Below are positions 53,345 to 62,568 of a stretch of DNA of 64,000 nt, piece after piece. The position numbers and the translations under genes were made by a program. The notes under the pieces were generated by a model. The model did not search any database. It saw only the letters and a list, made by a program, of their open reading frames with translations, and was not told the origin of the DNA. Numbering within the stretch: position 1 is the stretch's first letter; the number at the start of each line of letters is the position of its first letter. The DNA is from Mesostigma viride (taxonomy: Eukaryota; Streptophyta; Mesostigmatophyceae; Mesostigmatales; Mesostigmataceae): positions 2,035,380 to 2,099,379 of the forward strand of contig RPFO01000667.1 of NCBI GenBank assembly GCA_009746045.1, in the 5' to 3' direction.

Positions 53345-53575
53345 AAGCTAGACTCATGCACGTGTCGACGGTTGATAATTACCGCGCGAAGTGGCCGTTG
53401 CGCGGTGTCCCGATCCATGCGAGCAATCGTTAAACCCTTCATTGACGCGGACAAGCACTCCGAGTACTTGCATGCCCCGCTCTGGCGTTCATTCTGGGAG
53501 AGCGAGCGAAGCTTCGGCATAGTCATAAGCGAACATGAGGAAGCGTTACCAGTACTAGCGCCCATTACGTAAACA
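53345..53575 (+). CDS. ORF Y, copy 2 (paralogue of the 33105-33302 core)
   Basis: The frame opens after a TAG at 53342-53344 and contains LIITARSGRCAVSRSM, then SERSFGIVISEHEEALPVLA, ending at TAA 53573-53575. The matching residues in copy 1 are on the minus strand, in the same divergent relation to ORF X. There is no ATG before the conserved part, so it is probably an internal or 3' exon. Confidence 0.45.
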
Positions 53576-54609
53576 GCCTGTGCGGTGTCTTTTAGTTAGC
53601 TGCACGAAGGTCACCAAGTCATATTTGTGCACGGCTGCGCGCGTGCAAGCCTGCAAGGAGTTCCCGTGTCATCAGTCACCATCCTTTGATATTTGTATGC
53701 AGCTTTGGTGCTGACTGCTGACATTTCGATCCTGAATTGCTGTCGCCCACCGAATACTAGAGTTCTGGGACCCGCCTCGCTTCCCGGTCATCGCTTCCCA
53801 TCAATACTGTACAGTAGGGCGCGTTCAACCGTCAGGTGGAAACTGCCCCGTTGTCCCTATCAGATGGTATTTTGACGCCAGCAACAGACGAATCTACTTT
53901 ACTGTTTTGCGGCGTGGGACACAACAACAACAACTCTTTGACTTTGGGGGGGAGCCGAACGGTCACATTTGGTACGGTCCTTCAGCAGCGGGCGAATCAC
54001 GTGACCAGCACTTGTGCGACCTTCGAATGGGCCCGCGGTCTGGTCTGGTCACGTTTAGTCGTGTAACCGTCTTCAAAGCGGCATCCTCCGACCGCCAACC
54101 AAGTACTTTCGGGAGGGGAAGGCCGGAGTCGCCAAAGAAATGGGTTCCCAGTCGCCAAAGGCGAATCCCTAGTCGCCAAAGGTGAAATCGGGCAGCATAA
54201 GCGGAATTTTTCACTGTTGTGTCAGCTAGAAGAATAAGCAAACCTGCTTGCAGACCGGCCAGCCTGCGTGACTGGCTTTGATCAGTCAGGAACTCAGGAT
54301 CCTTTACCTTACTGAAAGAAAAGAGAATATAAGAGAATAAGCAATAAGCAGCTGGCGAGATGGCGGCCGGTACACTTGAGTACCTCTGTATTATTTCATG
54401 AATTCATCGCGCACTCTTTAAGGCCTTTTGCCGCGTCGATGGCTGCTGTTGTGCGAGCCTTCCTGAATACTAAGAATAGCGGATTGTGACGCCAGTGAAC
54501 CGACGAAGCTCCGTAGCTTTGGCTTTTTAATGGCATTGCTGTCAGTCGGGACATTTGCGGGCTAGAATAGGAAAGCCTACAGTACAAAATGCATCATTGA
54601 TGTTATGAG
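53576..54609. other. Intergenic with a short TCGCCAAAG tandem motif
   Basis: GTCGCCAAAG recurs three times with about 21-base spacing at 54128-54182. The same motif appears inverted at 61965-62043. No gene is recognised. Confidence 0.5.
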
Positions 54610-55578
54610 ATGGACGAACATGAGCAATGGCAGCACGCAGAATTTTTGTCTGCGCTGCCTCCATTAGTGGATTATGCAACGGCCAGGGAGCGGGCTGATG
54701 CTTATTCACGCGTGGTATCCCGCAACGGCCCTATCAACAAGAGCAACAATCAGAACTGCACACTTTGCCCGCCAGGAGGCCCTTCCCACAAGATGCGGTA
54801 TGCGACGCGGACGTGCAGCTGCACCCGCTGTCTCGATGTCATCAACGAGGGCGGCCGTGAAGCCGACCTTGCTGGCGGTGACGAAATTCTCCGTGATGGC
54901 ACCGACGAACAGCTGCTTGGTGGCAGCCCCGAATCCGGCGCTGAAAAGCTGCACAGCGAGAGCCAGGATCTCGGCACTGAGGACTACCAGTGCCCGTTCC
55001 TTGTCAAGTATCTTGTGTGTCATGCCACGTTGAAGACCGGGATGTACACGCTGCGCGATGCTCCACACGCATTGCCGGATGATGCCCCAGGAGGCTCAGT
55101 GCCCACTCCTCAGAAGATTGTGAAATTCACCAAATAGCTGAAGGAGAAGCTGAAACCTTTGATGGTCAACGCAGGGCTTCAACCGAGCGCTGCTCGCAAT
55201 CTATTTTGAACCCAGAATCCCGACATGCCGCTGTCTTCGCTTGGCCAGTGTCAGAATGCGAGCAGGCGGATGCGCAGGGAGGATGGCAACAACAACAACG
55301 AGCTGGATAAAATGAGCGTGTACATTCAGGGCAAGTTATGCCGCGATGATCTGGATGATCATGCCTTTTACTTCTTCGGCGTCCCCGAGCACGAGGATGG
55401 CACGCCTAGATTAGGGCTCAGAGATGGGGTCGTGTACAGTGATGGAGACCCTGCTCGTGGCGATGACGGCGTCTTCACTCTGATGATCACCACAAAGGTA
55501 AATTGTATTGATCAGGATAACGGCATGGGAGGGAACTTTGTACATTGCTGGCATATGCTTAGGGATGATGGCTTCTAA
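54610..55578 (+). pseudogene. MULE-like transposase N-terminal region with zinc-binding domain, two in-frame stops
   Basis: One frame runs 54610-55578, broken only by TAG at 55135-55137 and TGA at 55207-55209. It begins MDEHEQWQHAEFLSALPPL. A Cys/His module follows (CTLCPP, SHKMRYATRTCSCTRC, then YQCPFLVKYLVC and a closing H), whose spacing resembles WRKY/GCM1-type zinc fingers found at the start of some MULE transposases. After that comes the typical linker: LKPLMVNAGLQPSAARN, LGQCQN, then FYFFGVPEHEDGTPRLG and FTLMITTK. The DDE catalytic part is not present downstream, so this is a fragment. The family assignment is by pattern memory and should be tested. Confidence 0.6.
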
Positions 55579-56554
55579 TGATTCAGCTCTTCCTCAGTTT
55601 ATCACCCACCTCCACCTGCCCGCCCGCCCGCCCGCCCGCCACCAACCAACCAACCACCTGCCCACCAAACAGCCAGTTAACCAGCCAATCTATCAGCCAA
55701 TAAATCAGCCAGCTATCACGCCACTCTCTATCACCCATTGCGTCTATTCATGGCACGCTGTCGGGCACAATTTTCTTTCGTTGGCCCACTGCTGAAAAGG
55801 CAATAGTGCCATGTGTGGCCGCAGCAGTGCCATGGTCATCAGGGTAACTATGGTTGTTCTGCTACCTTAGCAGCCAAAGTGTCTCTAAAATCGACCTCTG
55901 ACATGTAATATAGGACCATGGCTATGCTAATTCTGATTTATTTTCGGATAGGAAGTTGGGTTGGTTACTTTGACTGTTATTGCTGACTGTGTTGTGCTGT
56001 TGCATTTTGTGCATTTTTTAAGCGCACATGTATGTTTAGTTATTTCTATTGAATGCAGGGAAAAGCTCCACAGTGGTATCCAAGGCTTTTCCGAAGACCA
56101 TGGGCATTTTCTGTCCACTAGATAGCAAGCTTTGCACGTATTCCGAGTAGCCTTGCTTATGTGTTGCACAGGGCAGAGCTATGCTTGCACATGCGTAGTG
56201 GCAACATGTCTTGCTGTTTTCAGTTTCTGCCAAGCATAACCAGTCCCATTGTCATTGCCATATGTTACGGAGGCATCCTAGGAGTAAGATGACCAATGGC
56301 AGACTTGGAAAACAGCCGTGTCTGTTTCCTCACACAGTGTGAGATGTCATGTTAAGTGAGACAAAGTTCTATGGGTGTGGAAAATTTTAAGTCGCTCCTC
56401 CCCCCCAACCCCCCCCCCACACACACCCACCCACCCACCCCCACCCCACGGTACCCTATTTGGACAAGTTTGCTTTTGGTACCAATTGATGTAATAGATA
56501 AACGATGTTATTAAGCATTTATTTTCTCAAACATGTCATTAATGACACATCGAT
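55579..56554. other. Intergenic, simple repeats only
   Basis: Contains (CCCG)n near 55619-55638, CCAA repeats near 55641-55654, CCAGTTAACCAGCCAAT-like text near 55670, and a long C-rich tract with CCCA repeats at about 56399-56450. No gene was seen. Confidence 0.6.
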
Positions 56555-56675
56555 CCAGATTTCTGGCCTGTGCTGGTTGTCTCATTGATATTAAGTGATG
56601 TTTATATAACCCTATATGTCATAGAGCCCTCCAGATATCTGACCCGCGCCGACCAGTTTCCTCGTTGATAATCGC
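56555..56675 (+). repeat. Two copies of the short dispersed repeat, the second degenerate
   Basis: CAGATTTCTGGCCTGTGCTG and the following TTGTCTCATTGATA (56556-56589) match the core at 61864-61897. A weaker copy, CCAGATATCTGACCCGCGCC and onward, lies at 56632-56671. Confidence 0.65.
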
Positions 56676-56940
56676 CCTATCGCGGAATCTATGGCATATG
56701 TTCCAGTTGGTAGCTAGTTCGAACCCTGATTTTTCTGGCTACCATGAGTTCTCGCATATTTTCGCGTACAGGCCGTTGGCAGCATTTAGTCCATTTGCTG
56801 CCTTTCTTGAGGATAACAGTTTCTGACAACTTAATTAATTACTGATAAATACACGTAGGCTGCGTCACATGTATGAGCATAATAACCCGGAAAGGAGAAC
56901 TTTTGCAGGTGGACTGTAGGTGTCAGTTGGCGATGCCTTA

Positions 56941-57046
56941 ATTAATTAATTAATTAATTAATTAATTAATTAATTAATTAGACTCGTGCTCCCGTTGGGG
57001 AGTCACGGAGCATTAACCCCGATGGATGGATGGATGGGTGCAAACA
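56941..57046 (-). mobile_element. Very short LINE alpha insertion: tail plus terminal 3' UTR
   Basis: 106 bp between 11-bp duplications GCGATGCCTTA (56930-56940 and 57047-57057). It holds only the (TTAA)n tract (about 40 bp) and the last 65 bases of the alpha 3' end. The tract lies inside the duplication, so it belongs to the element. Confidence 0.92.
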
Positions 57047-57076
57047 GCGATGCCTTAGGATCAGGAGACGTCCGTC

Positions 57077-57212
57077 CTATAGTCAGCAAAAGTTGGTGCG
57101 AGAGGTCCCCAGTTCGATTCCGGCCTGGATTCATTTGCAGAACGCGTTTTCCGCGGACCGGCACTGAATTAACGCAAATGGTTTTCACCTTTGCGGCGTG
57201 CCAAATCAGAAA
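57077..57212 (+). mobile_element. tRNA-derived SINE, second copy
   Basis: It begins CTATAGTCAGCAAAAGTTGG, carries B box AGTTCGATTCC at 57111-57121, and continues through CATTTGCAGAACGCGTTTTC to TTTGCGGCGTGCC. About 80-85 percent alike by eye to the minus-strand copy at 51566-51702. Exact ends and target duplication were not resolved. Confidence 0.82.
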
Positions 57213-57237
57213 TTAGAATAATCCTCAGTTATTTCTC

Positions 57238-57276
57238 CCGATTTCTGGCCTGCGCTGGTTGTCTCCTTGATATAAT
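57238..57276 (+). repeat. Short dispersed repeat copy
   Basis: CCGATTTCTGGCCTGCGCTG followed by GTTGTCTCCTTGATA, the same core as at 61861-61899. Confidence 0.75.
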
Positions 57277-57416
57277 CCTCAGTCATTGATTAATAGGCAC
57301 GCCAGTGCGTCACATTAATTAATTAATTATCAACATCACTCCGTTGGGAGTAGATGTAGCACATAGCCCTGAGAAGGGGCATATGGCTTTTAATACATTC
57401 TAGGCTACTTCATGCA

Positions 57417-57730
57417 GATGTTGCTGGACGACCTAGTGGTCCCAGCCCAGTTTGAGCACCGCATCCACTCTCTCTCCCGTCTTTGGACTGCCATGCAGGA
57501 CAAGACGCGGTGGAAGAAGATTGTCAAGGCGCACACGCCCGACCCTGTGGGCAAGCCACCTCCCCCCAAGCGGAGGAGGCGTTTTGATGAGTAGTGCAGT
57601 TAGGATTTTCTAGATAGAGTTAGGATAGTTCGATCACGCGGCTTCCTCCACCCCATCCATCATGAAATATGTGCTACATGACCTCCCCACGGAGGCATGT
57701 TATAATTTAATTTAATTTTTTAATTTAATT
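57417..57730 (+). mobile_element. LINE family gamma 3' end insertion
   Basis: Flanked by 11-bp duplications TACTTCATGCA (57406-57416 and 57731-57741). It encodes LLDDLVVPAQFEHRIHSLSR, then WTAMQDKTRWKK and a basic end KRRRRFDE. The 3' untranslated region ends in a (TTTAA)n tail. A clean 5'-truncated insertion. Confidence 0.93.
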
Positions 57731-57741
57731 TACTTCATGCA

Positions 57742-58025
57742 AGGGTGGGAATGTAAGCTACCCCTGCTCTAGGTGCACCAGGGCACCCGCACCCTCATGG
57801 TCTATCACGCTATGCCCGGGTAAGGGGGGAGCATGCCTGTGAGGGGGAAGATCATCAGTGCGTCACATGGGTGCCAACAAAGGAACCTCCAACCCCCATA
57901 CATTACAAGGAGGGAGCGGGCACCCCTGACTAGCGTGCACTAGCCTAGAGCTCTCATGCTGCCATGAGTGGGCAGGCCACAGAGCGCTCTCGCCGCATCA
58001 TTAAGTAATTAATTGACTAATTAAT
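57742..58025 (-). mobile_element. LINE-like family delta 3' region
   Basis: The minus strand shares GAGCGCTCTGT, GCCTGCCCAC, GGAGGTTCCTTT and GGCACCCA-type blocks in the same order with the insertion at 58908-59224. Ends are approximate. AT-rich TTAA-type text lies at 58000-58025. Confidence 0.6.
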
Positions 58026-58056
58026 ATTCAGTTGGGCCCGACCCGCACGAAATACA

Positions 58057-58240
58057 TGCGATTCTCCGGATTTCTGGCATGCGCTGGTTGTCTCCTTGAC
58101 ATGAAATCACGGCATACATCCGGCATATTAACGTATTAAGTGCATGGTTGGGGCATGATGCAGACGATATTTGTAACTTTAATTGGTGTAATTATTTTCT
58201 AATGAGATTAGCATATAGTAGCTGGTTGTCTCCTTGATAG
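58057..58240 (+). repeat. Two further copies of the short dispersed repeat
   Basis: ATTCTCCGGATTTCTGGCAT and onward with GCGCTGGTTGTCTCCTTGA (58061-58100), and a shorter AGCTGGTTGTCTCCTTGATA (58220-58239). Confidence 0.72.
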
Positions 58241-58596
58241 TAGTCCGTGGCATGCCCATGCGCATAACATCCCCTTTGGTTTGCACATTAGCAATTAATG
58301 AGGATTTGTACGCTGATTTGCCCTATGTCTCCCACATTATTAGGCACAGGCGCCTGGGCCTAGCCGGGCACCGGCCTGGCCCGCACAGATCAGGTAGACA
58401 CATCAGATAGACTAGCTGGCACCAAGCCCGCCCAGCCTGGGCGATATGTCCTCACCTGACGTGCCCCAAGCTGCGCGCGGCAGGGCCGCCACCCGTGGAC
58501 TTTTCGTGATAGACTCGGCATGGACATGTGCTACACTAGACGTGACGGGCTCACACCCGGGCAGCCTCCTGGTTTGTCTGTAATATGGAGGCAGAT

Positions 58597-58868
58597 ATGG
58601 GGATACTCTCTCTCCCGTCTTTGGACTGCCATGCAGGACAAGACGCGGTGGAGGAAGATTGTCAAGGCGCACACGCCCGACCCTGTGGGCAAGCCCCCTC
58701 CCCCCAAGCGGAGGAGGCGTTTTGATATGAGTAGTGTAGTTAGGATTTTCTAGATAGCTTAGAGTTAGGATAGTTCGATCACGCGGCTTCCTCCACCCCA
58801 TCCCTCATGGAATATGTGCTACATGATCTCCCCACGGCGGCATGTTATAATTTAATATTTAATTTTTA
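58597..58868 (+). mobile_element. LINE gamma 3' end nested in the beta copy
   Basis: Flanked by the 12-bp duplication ATGGAGGCAGAT (58585-58596 and 58869-58880). It carries the gamma coding end (WTAMQDKTRWRK, then KRRRRFDM) and the same 3' untranslated region and AT-rich tail as 57417-57730. Confidence 0.93.
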
Positions 58869-58907
58869 ATGGAGGCAGATGGTACGCAAGGATAGATGGC
58901 AAGTAGT

Positions 58908-59224
58908 ACCTTCAATTAGCTCTGGCACCTTGTGGCCATCAGCTTGCGCCTTAATTAGCCGACGTCTTGAGCCCACCTCACATTTGTAGCATAAGCTATG
59001 CGTCAGCCTACCTATGGTATTGCACTGGTTGTATTGCACCCACAGTGTTGCGCCCCGGCACCATGCCGTGGAGAGAGCGCTCTGTCGCCTGCCCACCTGC
59101 GGCAGTGAGAGAAGCTAGGGCGCCCTCCCTCCTTGGCTCCTTCTCACTGTGTATATAGGGTTGAAGGTTCCTTTACTCTGTATTGGCACCCACGTGACGC
59201 AGTCACGTGCTTGTTAATTAATTA
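58908..59224 (+). mobile_element. LINE-like delta 3' end nested in the beta copy
   Basis: Flanked by the 12-bp duplication ATGGCAAGTAGT (58896-58907 and 59225-59236). The body differs from alpha, beta and gamma but ends with the beta-type palindrome CACGTGACGCAGTCACGTG and a TTAATTAATTA tail. Confidence 0.88.
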
Positions 59225-59627
59225 ATGGCAAGTAGTGATGAAGGAGACCACCCCCAAGTCTGTGGGGGCTCCGCGTGTGACCGCGTATGGCGTTCATAGC
59301 GATTCGGGCCGCGGTGCTCACAACCCTGTAACTAGGACGTAGATAGCTAATTCCACCGGCCATCCATTCCATCCCATATGTTCCCCTCCCACTGAGGACT
59401 TATCCTCACGTGACGCAGTCACGTGTCTATTAATTAATTAATTAAAATCATTGATTAATGACACGCAAGTACTTACGTACTTATTAAGTGCAAGACCTTG
59501 AAGTAGACTTGTCCCACTTAATTTTGAGTGATCTTGACAACTATTACTTGATAATGGATATTCATTAACGGCTCATGAATGCAACGATTTTGTTAAAATA
59601 GATTCATTGTAAAGTCCATCACTATAG

Positions 59628-59697
59628 ATACAACCAGCGGAAGAATTCGGACCATGGTAGCTCAAACCTGCCGTTATCTTGTCCACAATTCTAGAGT
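59628..59697 (-). repeat. Longer copy of the short dispersed repeat, minus strand
   Basis: Read on the minus strand: ACAAGATAACGGCAGG, then AGCTACCATGGTCCG, then CGCTGGTTGTATCTAT. It shares about 70 bp with 61824-61899 but lacks the TTTCTGGCCTG segment. Confidence 0.7.
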
Positions 59698-59862
59698 CGT
59701 TGAGGAATATGGAAGTGAGTGTCCACTCTATGTTGTACATACGAGCATACAGCCCTATTCAGGGTACATCCCAGTTGGCATCATCAAATACCATACCATG
59801 TAAACTTGTGCCCCAAAATGCAAATGACCCAATTGAGGTCGCTAAAACAAAATTGCGGCATT

Positions 59863-60132
59863 TATAAACCGGAGTAGGCAGGCACGGCCTTACCATCCGG
59901 CAAGTGCAGGCTCATCTCAGGATTCTTTGCACATGCCTTGCTGAAAAAAAAAAACGGACCTGGGTTTCTTTTTGACAGCTTATCATTAATCTTTACCCAG
60001 GTACTGCAATCAATTGCAAGGTATGTGTACCCATTCTCAAGTTTCACCTGACAATGGTGACTAGCGTTCACGCCCTTGCCGCCGCAAACCCTCTTTCTGC
60101 TGTCCATCTTCGCATTCGTCCAGCCACCCACC
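59863..60132 (-). CDS. Possible terminal exon, unknown product
   Basis: The minus strand is open from an AG acceptor-like CTGCTGCAG before 60132 to a stop at 59862-59864. It reads GGWTNAKMDSRKRVCGGKG, then HHCQVKLENGYTYLAIDCST and a Phe run. It has Cys/His residues but no domain I recognise. Chance is not excluded. Confidence 0.3.
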
Positions 60133-61248
60133 TGCAGCAGCAAACGCAATCATGACACAATCAAATTTAGACACTGATGTTCTTGTACACGACTGAATCC
60201 TAAATCAAGCCCTAAGCATCTAAAGGAAATGAGAGAGGAAATAAAAGAGGGCGGCAGCTAATGCCTGCATGGCGAAATAAGGAGGGGTGGAGGAATGGCA
60301 ATGCAAGTGGCATCATTGTGCACAAGCAAGGGCGCAAGTCAAGCGATGGACAAGACGGGTGTGGGGCACGCGAGAAAGTAGCCAATTTGTCACAAAGAAC
60401 AACACCATTATGAAACTAGACTGACATGTAACAAGAATGTCTCCCCATAACGAAGAGAAATCCAATACTGGCGCTACCGACCCATGGCAGGTGTGCACAC
60501 TTGCTTCCCCCTCCAAGTGACTCATCATTACCACAGTCCCATGTGACATCACAGCAATGCAAACCAAATTGCCCCACACCCAATAGACATCTCTGATAAA
60601 CTTCGCCAAGTGTCTGTAAACATGTAAACAGAACAAAAAACCAGCAAGTTTCCAACAGATGAAGGTGGGGTGTAAACCATGGTGCGGCATGGGCACACCC
60701 ACTTTGGGAAAACTCATCGACTCAGCCTTGATGCATACCTGCTCACTTTACATGCTCTCAGTGCCCCCCTACATTCATAATGCAGAGTGAAAATACCCGC
60801 GAACCATACTCCTTAGCAAGCGATGCGAGCATTATTGGTATGGTAAAATGCAAACTTGCCATCACACACAGAAAAAATGAACGATGTAGTTGAGATGGAC
60901 TGTAGGTGCGAATGATGGGCAACCTATTATTGAAACAGGCAGAAGAGCATTGCCTTCAAAAAAACAAGTGATGGTCATCTCTTACAAAGGCTGGCCAATC
61001 AACCCCATGTAACATTTAGCAATGCATGTGTAAATGGCTGATGCAAAGTAAACCCAATTGCAGAAAAAGCCTACAAAGACAAGCACAGTTAACCGCCCGC
61101 AAGTCACCACAATACCATCACAGCTGGCAGCTCGGTAGACGTCGCTCGGGACACCGGCGGACCACGCTCTTCCTTAACACACCAGTGCGATCCCTCAAAG
61201 GCCCTTCGAATTCTCCCTGAAGTACGAATGCCACGCAAAACAATGTCG
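60133..61248. other. Intergenic or intronic, no gene recognised
   Basis: The 134-codon minus-strand frame at 60313-60717 is hydrophobic but lacks recognisable features. Composition is AT-rich. Confidence 0.4.
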
Positions 61249-61590
61249 TTATGTTAGACGATGCTTTCCAAAAAATGCTACCGACATTAAGAATACAGGC
61301 GCAGACTCGCACTTGCTCGATCCGCCTGAAGAGGAGGCAGGGTCCTCACAAGCCGCGGCTTGCTCGCGGGGGAAGAGCGCTGAGGCGAGAAATCCAAGCA
61401 TATCGGAGAGGCCGCCGAATTCCCCGATCCTCTTTTCTTGCTTTGTTTCTTCGGTGTGGAGGGATCTGGCAACTCCGCCGAGGCCCTCCTCCAGCGTGTT
61501 GGCGTCGACATCGTGGAGTTGAGAGGGGAATGGGAATCTGTTAGAAGACGCAGAGAGCAGCGACCAAATTAACGAAACAAGCCAGAGCAC
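61249..61590 (-). CDS. Possible first exon of a host gene, unknown product
   Basis: Two overlapping minus-strand frames compete. One of 113 codons starts MLWLVSLIWSLLSASSNRF, with a signal-peptide-like start. The other (61511-61287) starts MSTPTRWRRASAELPDPSTP and is basic, Ser and Pro-rich like a nuclear protein. The local GC rise fits a gene start. No family is recognised. Confidence 0.3.
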   Translation of the reverse strand: MLWLVSLIWSLLSASSNRFPFPSQLHDVDANTLEEGLGGVARSLHTEETKQEKRIGEFGGLSDMLGFLASALFPREQAAACEDPASSSGGSSKCESAPVFLMSVAFFGKHRLT

Positions 61591-62430
61591 CGTTGCATTA
61601 TACGTTCCGTGAAAAATGGATGCTTATGATCGCACGGTCATGATCGCACAGCAGCTGGCGACGCCCAACGCAGGCTATAAAACCCAACGCAGGCTGTTTC
61701 CGGCCCCACCGTCAGGTCATCTAGTCGCTCTACACGTAAGCCAGCCATAATTTCAATGCACAGGGCTACACATTTCCATCACCATTCATCTTCATCATCC
61801 TGAACGACTCGAACACGCGGACAAGATAACGGCAGGCTCCAGCTACCATGGTCCGGATTCTCCCGATTTCTGGCCTGCGCTGGTTGTCTCCTTGATAAAA
61901 CTCCATCGCCAAGGTGCAGGAAACTAATGTTTTTGTGCTGTAACCCTCCGCCCAGCACCACAAAGTAACTTCTGGCGACCGCAATCCATCCTTTGGCGAC
62001 CGCAATCCATCCTTTGGCGACTCGGAAACCAATTCTTTGGCGAGGCCGCAACTTCACTCGGCTTTCGGCAGGTTTTCCGCGTGCAATTCCATGACCGTCG
62101 CTAGCGTCGCATCACTCGCATGTGAGCCCACCAAGTGAGCCAACGCACGTGAGACTCGCACGTGTCTCTGGCCGCCGTCAACATCCGTTGCGCGCCAAAA
62201 GAGGCCACAAATTTCGCGCCTCAAATTGATTGGCGCGGCCAGGGTGGTGAATGGCCTGTGACGTGGATGTGATCTGGATGCGGGGAGGGAGGCCGAGCTG
62301 CGTGACGGTGGACCGCACCGCGGGGGCTCGCTCTTGACGCAAAAATCTGAAGGGTGTTTCCTCGGGAGTTAGGAATTCCAGGTAAATAGGTGTACGTTTA
62401 TTCCAAATATAACCAGTAGTCAATCCCTGC
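61591..62430. other. Non-coding stretch with the dispersed repeat and TCGCCAAAG motifs
   Basis: The fullest copy of the dispersed repeat is at 61824-61899 (ACAAGATAACGGCAGG through TTGTCTCCTTGATAA). Three CTTTGGCGA units with about 21-base spacing lie at 61994-62044, with a related CTGGCGACCG at 61973. TTTCGCGCC near 62213 resembles an E2F site. No gene is assigned. Confidence 0.55.
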
Positions 62431-62568
62431 TAAACCTAGGGTATCAAGATGTCAGTGGCTAAAACGGAGCCTTACTAGACCACGGAAGCCACTGGACTTC
62501 TAATGGGTCGGTTGTCATTGGGCATGTGGGTAAAGATTCTGTTTTTGCCCATGAGGTCATGAAAGATC
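62431..62568 (-). other. 3' untranslated region of the LINE at 62569-64000
   Basis: Follows the TGA of the LINE frame on the minus strand. The true element end and duplication were not located. Confidence 0.4.

Larger units (their letters stand above)
58261..59446 (+). mobile_element. LINE family beta copy carrying gamma and delta insertions
   Basis: After removing 58597-58868 and 58908-59224 with one copy of each duplication, the text follows the beta copy at 50905-51464: ACATCCCCTTTGGTTTGCAC, the coding C-terminus, 3' untranslated region, CACGTGACGCAGTCACGTG and a (TTAA)n tail. Small indels disrupt the frame. Confidence 0.9.

Noticed and set aside
60313-60717. 134-codon hydrophobic minus-strand frame as a membrane protein.
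   Set aside because: No recognisable motif, start context or relative; compatible with chance in AT-rich DNA.
62205-62245. E2F-like sites marking a cell-cycle promoter.
   Set aside because: Similar TTCGCGCC text occurs inside the piggyBac-like element near 11390, and no supported gene lies next to it.
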